NCBI RefSeq assembly: GCF_003339585.1
Contig: NZ_QPKF01000001.1
Span: forward strand, 1,736,001 to 1,800,000
From: Exiguobacterium sp. RIT594
GTDB taxonomy: Bacteria > Bacillota > Bacilli > Exiguobacteriales > Exiguobacteriaceae
Direction: 5' to 3'
Length of the DNA: 64,000 nucleotides
In this document: piece after piece, positions 8,570-16,352 of the stretch
How positions within the stretch are numbered: the stretch's first letter is position 1
How the letters are laid out: every line of letters begins with the position of its first letter
Notes under the pieces: generated by a model
Seen by the model: only the letters and a program-made list of their open reading frames with translations
Databases searched by the model: none
What the model was told of the DNA's origin: nothing
Position numbers and translations under genes: made by a program

Positions 8570-9808
8570 TCACTTCATTAATTCATGATAGACAGTCAAT
8601 AATCGGTCTTTTTCTTTATCCCAGTTGTATTTCTGCCGTGCCTGCTTTGTTCGTTCTTTCATCGCCTGGCGTAACCCGTCCTCCTCGACGATTTGATTGA
8701 CGGCAGCGGCAATCGCTTGCGGCGATTCAACGTCAACGAGCAGTCCGACGGCCTCTGCCTCGACGACACGACGGATTTCCGGTAAATCGGCTGCCACGAC
8801 CGGCACAAGAGCTGACATGTATTCAAATAACTTATTCGAAGATGCCGAATAATGGTTAAAGCACACGTTTTGTAACACTTGAAACCCGACCGTCGCCGCT
8901 GCTGTATAGCTCGGTAACTGATCAAGCGGCACCTTATCAATAAAATAAATACGTTCTCGTTCTGAGGATTGAGACGCTAGCCGTTGAAGCTCCGGCTTGA
9001 TTTTCCCGTCGCCAATGAACAGCAGTGTGCCGTTTCGGATCAAAGGCATCGCAGCAATCAACCGCTCGAGCCCCCGTCCTTCCTGAATACCGCCTTGATA
9101 CAATAAAATCGGTTCTTTTTCTTCAATCCCAAGTTCTTCATGTAGCGGGCGTGCTTCTGGTACCGTTTCTTGATAGAACGGATAATTGTGCAACACGGCC
9201 GGACGCTCTCCATAAAGTGCTTCGTGATAGTCGGCCCGTGTCTCATTTTCAACCATCGTCCGATCCACAAATCGTAATAAGTGACGTTCCAATCCGCCTT
9301 GTCCTCTTCCATATCCCGTCCGATCCGTCTGGACTTCATGCGAATCGTAGACGATTTTCGCACCTTTCGCCGCTAAAATCGCTTGCGGTAATGTATTTAA
9401 ATCGTTGGCATGCATGATATCGTAGTTTCGCTTACGTGCTGCCCGTGTCATCCGGACAATGCCGAAGCTGTTATAAAGCGCATAGCGGATAAACCGACTT
9501 TTCTGCAACACGTACAGAATCACTACAATCGGAATCAGCCAGGGAATGAACAAGAACAATCCTGCGCCAGCCAGAAGCGTAACCGGGTTACGCTTCTTCA
9601 GACGACGAAGGATTGTTTCAAAAGGAGGTGTCCTTTCAATTCGGATGATTCGAAAGCCGCCCGGATGATACTCCATTGCTGGTAATGTGCCATCATTGAG
9701 GCAATATAAATCGACGTGATTCCCTGCTTCCGCGAGCGCTGTACACTCCCGTAAAACACGTGCATCATTCGTAAACGTATTCCAAACAAACATCCCGACC
9801 CGTCTCAT
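8570..9808 (-). CDS. GT4-type glycosyltransferase
   Basis: A 412-residue retaining glycosyltransferase with the GT-B fold, presumably adding one sugar to the lipid-linked repeat. The N-terminal half has TNDARVLRE and a strongly hydrophobic stretch at about 75-105 that should hold it at the membrane. The C-terminal half carries YQGGIQEGRGLERLI and FEYMSALVPVVAADLPEIRRVV, the nucleotide-sugar binding region. It overlaps the upstream glycosyltransferase by four bases. Donor and acceptor sugars cannot be told from the sequence. Confidence 0.88.
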   Translation of the reverse strand: MRRVGMFVWNTFTNDARVLRECTALAEAGNHVDLYCLNDGTLPAMEYHPGGFRIIRIERTPPFETILRRLKKRNPVTLLAGAGLFLFIPWLIPIVVILYVLQKSRFIRYALYNSFGIVRMTRAARKRNYDIMHANDLNTLPQAILAAKGAKIVYDSHEVQTDRTGYGRGQGGLERHLLRFVDRTMVENETRADYHEALYGERPAVLHNYPFYQETVPEARPLHEELGIEEKEPILLYQGGIQEGRGLERLIAAMPLIRNGTLLFIGDGKIKPELQRLASQSSERERIYFIDKVPLDQLPSYTAAATVGFQVLQNVCFNHYSASSNKLFEYMSALVPVVAADLPEIRRVVEAEAVGLLVDVESPQAIAAAVNQIVEEDGLRQAMKERTKQARQKYNWDKEKDRLLTVYHELMK

Positions 9809-11025
9809 TTACTCACCCCTACTGCTTGGAAATTGGTTTTTCGAATGGCTTCAAACAATCGTTCCTGATTTTGTTCCCAGTCAAAATGGGTCTGGACGTA
9901 CGCTACACCCGATTGACCCATTTCTTCACGCGCTTCCGGATGTTCTGCGAGATAACGGATTTGTCCGACGATTGTCTCGCGACAACGCTCCCGTGAGACG
10001 AATCCTGCTCCGGCCTCTTCAATCACTTTCGCAGCATGTCCTGAAACGGCTCCGACAATCGCACAGCCCATTGCCATATAGTCGATGATTTTTCCTGGCG
10101 TCACTGTATCGAATGCTGTACTCTCGACTAATGTCGCAAAGGCGATATCACTTTTGGCAAGTTGTTTCAGCGCGTCCCATCTCGGCATCGCATTCATGAA
10201 ATGAATATTCGTCAGTCCGCGTTTTAAGACATGTTCTTCAAATTTTTCTTTATGATAGCCGTATCCGACGACATGAAATTCAATTTTTGAATCCTCTTTT
10301 AATCGCTCCGCTACATCAAGTAATAAGAATACGTCCTGCGCCAACCCGATATTTCCGGTATAGACGACGCGGACTTGCTCCGATACTTTCCGCCGTTTAA
10401 TCAACCATTCGTTTTCTTCGATTGAATTCGGAATGTAATGAATTTTCTCCGGGGCAATTCCTTTGCTTTCGATATACGAACGAAATCCTTCACTGTTGAT
10501 GACAATTTGATTGGCTCGATGATACATCCATTTTTCAAGCCAGTAGAGCGGCGCGAGCAGCAAGCGTGACTTCGTGATTCCGACACCGACCAATGATTCC
10601 GGCCACAAATCGCGGACGTCTAACACGAGTGGTGCTTTTTTGATGAACTTGGCAACGACTCCAACCAGTCCCATGAAGATGGAAGGCGTCGTCGCATAGA
10701 TGTAGCTGTACTGTTTTTTATCCTGTCGTACTTCCCGGACCGCCAAGACAAACTGTTCTAAAAACAACCGGAGCCGTCGCCATAAGTTTGTCGTCGCCCG
10801 TAGATCCCGTGGTTGAATCCGGGTAATGTTAGCCGCATCCAAACTTGGTTCGTCCCAAAACATCGCATCCGTATACAATTCCGCCGTCGGGTACAGTGGT
10901 TCTGATGTCAGGACATGCACGTCACTGCCTTGTTGTTCCATCCGTTTAAAGATGTTTTTCATCCGGTTGGCGGCACTGCCGATTTCAGGATAAAAATTCT
11001 GACAGATCATCAAGACATTCATCAT
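9805..11025 (-). CDS. GT4-type glycosyltransferase, WbuB-like
   Basis: About 407 residues, with the WbuB-like opening MICQNFYPEIGSAANRM and the motif DVRDLWPESLVGVGI, then the nucleotide-sugar site near PGKIIDYMAMGCAIVGAV. WbuB relatives transfer N-acetylated amino sugars in surface polysaccharides. An in-frame ATG exists 34 codons earlier, but it lies inside the methyltransferase gene and adds an unrelated basic tail. The start is placed at the paired ATG codons at 11025/11022, which overlap the methyltransferase stop. Confidence 0.88.
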   Translation of the reverse strand: MMNVLMICQNFYPEIGSAANRMKNIFKRMEQQGSDVHVLTSEPLYPTAELYTDAMFWDEPSLDAANITRIQPRDLRATTNLWRRLRLFLEQFVLAVREVRQDKKQYSYIYATTPSIFMGLVGVVAKFIKKAPLVLDVRDLWPESLVGVGITKSRLLLAPLYWLEKWMYHRANQIVINSEGFRSYIESKGIAPEKIHYIPNSIEENEWLIKRRKVSEQVRVVYTGNIGLAQDVFLLLDVAERLKEDSKIEFHVVGYGYHKEKFEEHVLKRGLTNIHFMNAMPRWDALKQLAKSDIAFATLVESTAFDTVTPGKIIDYMAMGCAIVGAVSGHAAKVIEEAGAGFVSRERCRETIVGQIRYLAEHPEAREEMGQSGVAYVQTHFDWEQNQERLFEAIRKTNFQAVGVSK

Positions 11026-12023
11026 CTCCGGGCCCGTCTTTGTTTGAGCTTTCGTCGGAACTTCCAGTAACGGACGGCGATTTTTCCTAGCTTTGAATTT
11101 GCCAGTGATCGGTATTTTAATTTCCATTGTGTATTCGCCTCCAAGACATCCAGATTCGACACAAGTGCTCCTTCATACCGTTCGAGGACCAACTGATACT
11201 GTTGTGCCAACAGTGCAATCGTTTCTTCTTGTTCGGTCACTTGTTGTAACAGCCGTTCATGTTCTGATGATAACTCCGCATATTCCTGCTCATTGACCTG
11301 CTGTTTCAACTGTTTCTGCTCCCATTTCTTTTGCTGGTTTTTTAATCGAACGATTTCAGTCAAATGCATCCGCTCGATCGCTTCAAAAGCTGTTTCCAAC
11401 CAGTCGATTTCTTGATTCGTCATACTGCGGATCGGTTGTTTTCCCTCATGAAGCGTCACAATCACGCCTAACCACTTGTCCATCCGCTCCAATCGATCAA
11501 TCGTTCCATAGGGTGTCAATTGCTCTAACAAATGACGTAAATAATAAGTCCGCTTATGGTCGGCATAGTCATTGACACCAAACGGAACCGTTACGACAAG
11601 CCGTCCACCCGGTTTCAGGAATGAACATGCTTTTCGGACAAACCGTTCTGGTTCGCCGATATGCTCGAGAACTTCCGTCATCAAGACCGTGTCAAAACGT
11701 TGGCTGGTCGAAAACGTCATCAGATTTTCTTCTTCAAACTGAATCAATTCTTTGACCGAACGTGCTTCTTTCTCCAGTGCATTCCTCGACTCTGTGATGG
11801 CTTCCGGTGAGACATCGATTCCCACAACCTGTTTCCCTTCACGACCGAGTAAGATCGGCACGAGCCCTCCTGAACAACCGATATCGAGAATCTGACTGCC
11901 CTTTGTCTCACGAATAATCCAGTGAATCCGTGAGCGGACTTTTTTTCCGAACTGGACTCCGAGTTGGTCATAATAAGCGGCACGGATTTCATCTTTTGGT
12001 CGTATCATCTGTTTTGTCGGCAT
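11022..12023 (-). CDS. SAM-dependent methyltransferase with a C-terminal coiled coil
   Basis: The N-terminal 200 residues form a class I methyltransferase: motif I is ILDIGCSGG (about 46-54), the acidic ribose-binding residue is in VVGIDVS, and LMTEVLEHI follows. After this comes a long charged, glutamine-rich helix (about 225-290) predicted to be a coiled coil. In polysaccharide loci such a layout recalls chain-terminating methyltransferases that measure polymer length, but that role is only a suggestion. The ATG at 12023 has GGAGGT upstream; a GTG one codon earlier is possible. Confidence 0.85.
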   Translation of the reverse strand: MPTKQMIRPKDEIRAAYYDQLGVQFGKKVRSRIHWIIRETKGSQILDIGCSGGLVPILLGREGKQVVGIDVSPEAITESRNALEKEARSVKELIQFEEENLMTFSTSQRFDTVLMTEVLEHIGEPERFVRKACSFLKPGGRLVVTVPFGVNDYADHKRTYYLRHLLEQLTPYGTIDRLERMDKWLGVIVTLHEGKQPIRSMTNQEIDWLETAFEAIERMHLTEIVRLKNQQKKWEQKQLKQQVNEQEYAELSSEHERLLQQVTEQEETIALLAQQYQLVLERYEGALVSNLDVLEANTQWKLKYRSLANSKLGKIAVRYWKFRRKLKQRRARR

Positions 12024-14665
12024 CACCGTACCTCCTCTAATAACAATGCTTGAATAGCATCAGTCTGTTTTTTATCCGCCAATTCAACGAATCGGCGGAT
12101 CAACGGATTCGTCAATGTCACCGGTTCATAAAATGCGACAATCATTCGGAGGAGCGCGACGCTCGGACCAAAATCTTTATCACTGCAGTAACGTAGTTTC
12201 ACCAGATACCAATGTTCAAAAAAGTGTTCGAAACGGGTTTCTTTGTACGCATCGAGGACACCATAACGTGCAAACTTTTCAGCCCGCGCCTTTTCCCGGA
12301 CGACACTGCGTTCAAAGAAACGAACGGTCAGGGAGTTGACGGTCGAACCTGCTACTGCGGCGTAGTAATAATGAATGACCCGGTTGACGAGCAAGACACG
12401 GTCCGCATGCAACATCATTTCCTGGAAAAACAAGGAGTCTTGTCCGACGGCTCCGACGACTTGCTCCAGATGATGATTCTGCAAAAAGCTTTTCTTGACG
12501 ACTAACGCTTGAATACTTTGGACGGAAAAACGGTTCTCGAGTAAATACGTTTTAGGTTGATCGCAAACCATCCGTCCTTCTTTCCGAACTTTCGGTAAAG
12601 CGATGATACTTGTTTTTTCAGCCAGCTTTTTCATATGTCCGACTGCAAAATCGAGTGTCGGGTCTTGATCGAGTTCAGTCAACAATTCGGCATACCGGTC
12701 ACTCAATACCTCGTTATCAGGATCCAGGAACGCAATCCGTTCGGCACGCGCCAGTTCAACACCCTTATTACGCGGACGTGACGCACTGCCGCTTCCGCCT
12801 GTCGGGAACAGATAGGTTACGACGTTGCCGTGTCGTCGCGCAAGACGATTAATCGCTTGTAACGTCATCCGGTCTGTTGACCCATCATCCACTAAGATAA
12901 TTTCCGTCTCGGCAAATCGATCCATTCGTTTTAAACTGGCAAAGCATTTATACGTGAGATGATATCCATTATTAAAAATCGGAACGACGACGGACAGTAT
13001 CGGTGTTTCAACAGCAGATGACTTCCCTTGTTCGTTCCACTCGAGTGCATCAAGAAGCAGTGTTTTGCCTGCCATCTTCCCTTCACTGAACTGTTCATAG
13101 GAAAAGTCAGCACGCCAAATCATACTGCCGCCCGGCCGGCCTTGTTCGTCCTGAATGACGAACGGCACCTCATCTTGAGCTGTTTTACGGACAATGCTTG
13201 CGTCACTGTATTTAAACCCGTTCACTAAATCTTCAAGGTAGTACTCTCCGTATGACTCCATCCCATCAAGTACAGCGACTAAATCGGTCTGCTCATATAA
13301 TTCTTTTGTCAGGTCTTCTTCGCGGTAAATCCAATCCGGTGTTACGGTTTGCTGTTCTAGCATCCGGTTTAGCTCCGGTGTCACTTGGCGTAAGACAACC
13401 AGGAGTTTCCGTCGCAACGGCTGGACCGGTAACTTCAGCAAACGGGTCATCTGATCAATCCGGTCATAGACGGTATGGGATGACATGACGGAACGAATGC
13501 CTTCTGCCCGGAGTCGCTTGACGTCGTCCTCGGTCGTCCGTTCTAAAATCGCTTGCGCCTCTTGATGATCATGAACGGTAAACACGTTCGGAAAATCATT
13601 GTTGACGGCGATGCTGTAATTCGACAAAATCAGATTTCCGAGTGCTTGGGATTCATAGATTCGTCGTGCACACATCGTTTTACTATATTTAATGCTGTTT
13701 AAATTCAACACCCAGTCATAACACTTACTGACTTGTTGCAATGTCTCATAAGGAATCGATGGTGCGACGCGCGAGACGTAACGTTGCGGAAAATGATAAT
13801 CCGGTAAGTTCAACTGATAGTTGCGGTCAACGATATCGAGTGTATGATCGGAACGTAAGACACCATCAAACAACATCTCGGTGTCTTTGACACGCTCCGG
13901 ATACTTTGCCATCCAGCTGCCGGCAAACAACACGTGTTTGTTTCGACTGCGTGTCGCACCAATCGGATTATGGATGATGGGATTGACCCCGAACGTTGTC
14001 GCTTCAATCCGGTCATGCCCGCATAACACCTGATATTCCGGAATCATCGCTTCGTCTGACGTTAAAATATAATCCGCTTCCTTTGCCACCCCACTAAAAC
14101 GGTCAAAGTTGCTTGGATCCTCTGTCGATTGAAAAACAACAGGTATTTCTTTCCCCTTCACCTGACGAATCATTTCCATCAGACGGGCCCGTTTTTTGGA
14201 GGTCGGTGTGGCGACGCCTTTCCAGTCGTCTCCTTGCAGTCCTTTCCATGAGGATACGACCAGGAACAGGTCAATCGGTTTTTCAAATACCTCTTCAAAC
14301 GTTGCCGGATTGACGTAGTGTAAGTGGAGTGCATCTTGATAGTAGGCATACATGAATTCGGAACAGACGATAGCAACTTCCAGTGGTCGCTGCTCAAAAT
14401 AACGTGTTCCGCTGTGCAGGGGAATATCTGCATATGCAATCTCCTGTAACAATCCGCTGTTACTTTGTTCGTGATAAGTCGTTGTTGTTGAAGGACGTCC
14501 GGAAGTATTTGGTCGGATTCCGGTCTTCATCGTCAGTACCGGGAGTTTCTGTAAACGTTCAATGGAAGCAACACTTGCCTTTGATTCCAATCGAAGCCGT
14601 TGCTTCTCCTCGCGTACCCATTGAAGTTGTTTCATGACTGCTTTTTTAAATTGTTGTCCACTCAC
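12023..14665 (-). CDS. Two-domain glycosyltransferase: CgeB-like domain plus GT2 domain
   Basis: An unusually long (880 residues) glycosyltransferase. After a basic N-terminus, residues about 90-420 resemble the CgeB/DUF3880 glycosyltransferase-1-like family (QSTEDPSNFDRF, VLFAGSWMAKYPER, CARRIYESQALGNLILS). Residues about 560-800 form a GT2 domain with PILSVVVPIFNN, VDDGSTD and the metal-binding AFLDPDNE. It starts with GTG at 14665 behind GGAAGGG and is the first gene of the run. It probably makes two linkages or is a polymerase of a repeat; which one cannot be read from the sequence. Confidence 0.87.
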   Translation of the reverse strand: MSGQQFKKAVMKQLQWVREEKQRLRLESKASVASIERLQKLPVLTMKTGIRPNTSGRPSTTTTYHEQSNSGLLQEIAYADIPLHSGTRYFEQRPLEVAIVCSEFMYAYYQDALHLHYVNPATFEEVFEKPIDLFLVVSSWKGLQGDDWKGVATPTSKKRARLMEMIRQVKGKEIPVVFQSTEDPSNFDRFSGVAKEADYILTSDEAMIPEYQVLCGHDRIEATTFGVNPIIHNPIGATRSRNKHVLFAGSWMAKYPERVKDTEMLFDGVLRSDHTLDIVDRNYQLNLPDYHFPQRYVSRVAPSIPYETLQQVSKCYDWVLNLNSIKYSKTMCARRIYESQALGNLILSNYSIAVNNDFPNVFTVHDHQEAQAILERTTEDDVKRLRAEGIRSVMSSHTVYDRIDQMTRLLKLPVQPLRRKLLVVLRQVTPELNRMLEQQTVTPDWIYREEDLTKELYEQTDLVAVLDGMESYGEYYLEDLVNGFKYSDASIVRKTAQDEVPFVIQDEQGRPGGSMIWRADFSYEQFSEGKMAGKTLLLDALEWNEQGKSSAVETPILSVVVPIFNNGYHLTYKCFASLKRMDRFAETEIILVDDGSTDRMTLQAINRLARRHGNVVTYLFPTGGSGSASRPRNKGVELARAERIAFLDPDNEVLSDRYAELLTELDQDPTLDFAVGHMKKLAEKTSIIALPKVRKEGRMVCDQPKTYLLENRFSVQSIQALVVKKSFLQNHHLEQVVGAVGQDSLFFQEMMLHADRVLLVNRVIHYYYAAVAGSTVNSLTVRFFERSVVREKARAEKFARYGVLDAYKETRFEHFFEHWYLVKLRYCSDKDFGPSVALLRMIVAFYEPVTLTNPLIRRFVELADKKQTDAIQALLLEEVR

Positions 14666-14877
14666 GCGTATACACCCTTCCTTCTTTCATCTCCCTATCA
14701 GTCTACGAGTCCAGTTCAAAGGAGACTTAAAGGATCTGCAAGGTTTTTGTAAAGACTTGGTGAAGCCATTAACGGTTTCCCGGACATTCGTCATGAAATC
14801 AGGACAAAAATGCGTGGAGTCGTTTTGGTTCACAACGTCTTTCGCACAAAACAATGAACTCAAACCTGTCGCTTTTC
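14666..14877. other. Intergenic region upstream of the glycosyltransferase operon
   Basis: About 210 bases between the GTG start of the 880-residue glycosyltransferase and a divergent sigma-B type promoter. It must contain the promoter for the leftward operon, but I see no clear sigma-A hexamer pair. No coding region is supported here. Confidence 0.5.
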
Positions 14878-14902
14878 GTTTTAGAACAATCAATTGGGGT
14901 AA
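14878..14902 (+). promoter_or_regulatory. Sigma-B (general stress) type promoter
   Basis: GTTTTA (14878-14883), a 13-base spacer and GGGTAA (14897-14902) agree closely with the Bacillus sigma-B consensus GTTTAA-N12-14-GGGWAW. It ends 37 bases before the start codon of the 53-residue gene at 14940. The motif is seen directly; use by sigma-B is inferred. Confidence 0.7.
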
Positions 14903-14939
14903 ATGTAAAAGTATTGATGATAAGGGAGATGACAGAATC

Positions 14940-15101
14940 ATGACGGATAAAAAACAAGACTTGCCAAACAAAACAGCAGATGTCGGCTTACACCCGGATC
15001 CGGAACCTGCGGAAACATCTGATCCCGGTATCAAACCGGCTGAAACACAGCATCCGGATCCAGATTTGGAAGAATTAAAAAAAGATCCCGCTGATCAATA
15101 A
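14940..15101 (+). CDS. Small, highly charged disordered protein, probably stress induced
   Basis: A 53-residue protein with no tryptophan, tyrosine, phenylalanine or cysteine, rich in Asp, Glu, Pro and Lys, with two HPDP and two PAET repeats. The ATG has AAGGGAGAT upstream, and a sigma-B type promoter lies just before it. A longer in-frame reading upstream (from 14634) is dismissed because it would place the promoter inside the coding region. The composition is that of a soluble, unfolded protein such as those made under dehydration or general stress; I do not recognise a family. Confidence 0.75.
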   Translation: MTDKKQDLPNKTADVGLHPDPEPAETSDPGIKPAETQHPDPDLEELKKDPADQ

Positions 15102-15116
15102 TAGGATTTCCCATAA

Positions 15117-15160
15117 AAAAAAGGTTTTGCTCTCCCATAAAGGAAAGCAAAACCTTTTTT
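15117..15160. terminator. Bidirectional terminator
   Basis: A 15-base perfect stem (15117-15131 with 15146-15160) contains the T run on either strand. It serves both the small gene ending at 15101 and the oxidoreductase ending at 15170. Confidence 0.92.
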
Positions 15161-15169
15161 GACGTCTTC

Positions 15170-16162
15170 TTATAACTTGACCAACAATTTTCCGGTATTC
15201 GACCCATCAAACAGTCCGAGAAACGCATCCGGTACTTGATCAAACCCTTCAAAAATCGTTTCTTCATACTTTAATTCACCGTTACTAACCCATTGTCCGA
15301 GCTGTTCCGCGGCCTCTTTAAAACGTTTTCCGTAATCTCCGACTAAGAAACCTTGCATCCGGGCGCGGGCGATAATGAGTTTGGATTGCACACGTGGACC
15401 AATGTCTTCTTTTTCATTGTAACCGGAAATTGCTCCACAGACTGGGATACGGGCAAATGGATTTAAACGGTTGAGTACTGCATCACCGATCTCCCCGCCG
15501 ACATTTTCAAAATAAACGTCGATGCCGTCCGGACACGTCCGATCGAGTGCTTCTCCGATTTGCTCCGTTTTGTAATTGATGACTTCATCAAATCCGAGTT
15601 CTTCTGTGAGATACTGAATTTTTTCATCACTTCCCGCAATACCGACGACCCGTGCACCTTTGATTTTAGCAATTTGTCCGACAATCGATCCGACTGCTCC
15701 GGCTGCTGCCGAGACGACAACCGTTTCACCGGGCTGTGGATTCCCGATATCCAGTAATCCGAAATAAGCCGTCATGCCGGTCATCCCAAGTACACCAAGT
15801 GCTGTTGAGACAGGTGCCAGTGATGCATCAATTTTACGGACTTGTTTGGCATCCACGACTAATTTTGTTGCCCAATCAAGCATTCCAACGACGATGTCGC
15901 CGACTACGAGTGTATCCGCTTTTGATTCGATGACACGTGCGACTACGCCTCCTTGAATCGGTGCATCCAATTCAAATGGCTGAGAGTAAGAGCGGGAATC
16001 GTTCATTCGTCCCCGCATGTATGGATCAACTGAAATATAAAGCGTCTCTAACAGGACTTGATCCGTTTGCAACTCATTCAGTTCAATCTTTTCGTACCGG
16101 AACGTCTCCCGTGTCGGACGTCCATCTGGTCTTTTGGCTAATACGATTTGTTGTTCTGACAT
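15170..16162 (-). CDS. NADPH-dependent oxidoreductase of the MDR superfamily (YfmJ/CurA-like)
   Basis: A zinc-independent medium-chain reductase of 330 residues, of the leukotriene B4 dehydrogenase / alkenal reductase group that reduces double bonds of reactive enones. It carries the nucleotide-binding motif VSAAAGAVGSIVGQIAK, the early RPDGRPTRETF segment and NPFARIPVCGAISGYN. The start has GGGGAGGG upstream. It stands alone between its own terminator and a divergent gene. Physiological substrate unknown; detoxification is the usual suggestion for the family. Confidence 0.9.
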   Translation of the reverse strand: MSEQQIVLAKRPDGRPTRETFRYEKIELNELQTDQVLLETLYISVDPYMRGRMNDSRSYSQPFELDAPIQGGVVARVIESKADTLVVGDIVVGMLDWATKLVVDAKQVRKIDASLAPVSTALGVLGMTGMTAYFGLLDIGNPQPGETVVVSAAAGAVGSIVGQIAKIKGARVVGIAGSDEKIQYLTEELGFDEVINYKTEQIGEALDRTCPDGIDVYFENVGGEIGDAVLNRLNPFARIPVCGAISGYNEKEDIGPRVQSKLIIARARMQGFLVGDYGKRFKEAAEQLGQWVSNGELKYEETIFEGFDQVPDAFLGLFDGSNTGKLLVKL

Positions 16163-16261
16163 AACTGTTCCCTCCCCGATTTTTACTCTTTCACTCTAGC
16201 AGTCCTATTCCGGAAGTGCGAATACTTCGCCTTTCATTTTTCAGAAAATTCCATTTTTGTC

Positions 16262-16290
16262 TTGACGTTCGAAAAAGTCTTTCGTATGAT
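16262..16290 (+). promoter_or_regulatory. Sigma-A type promoter for the EIIC-like gene
   Basis: TTGACG (16262-16267), 17 bases, then TATGAT (16285-16290): five of six matches in each box with ideal spacing. Transcription would start near 16297, about 55 bases before the start codon. Confidence 0.75.
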
Positions 16291-16305
16291 TAAACACAAT
16301 TCATC

Positions 16306-16331
16306 GCTTTTATACTGTTGTGCATAAAAGC
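16306..16331 (+). repeat. Inverted repeat in the leader of the EIIC-like gene
   Basis: GCTTTTAT (16306-16313) and ATAAAAGC (16324-16331) are perfect complements around a 10-base loop. The repeat lies just after the expected transcription start, a typical place for a repressor operator. Confidence 0.45.
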
Positions 16332-16352
16332 AATACATAGGGAGTGATTTTT

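Noticed and set aside
14634-14939. N-terminal extension of the small gene at 14940
   Set aside because: The frame stays open upstream by chance and would place the sigma-B type promoter and the ribosome binding site inside the coding region.
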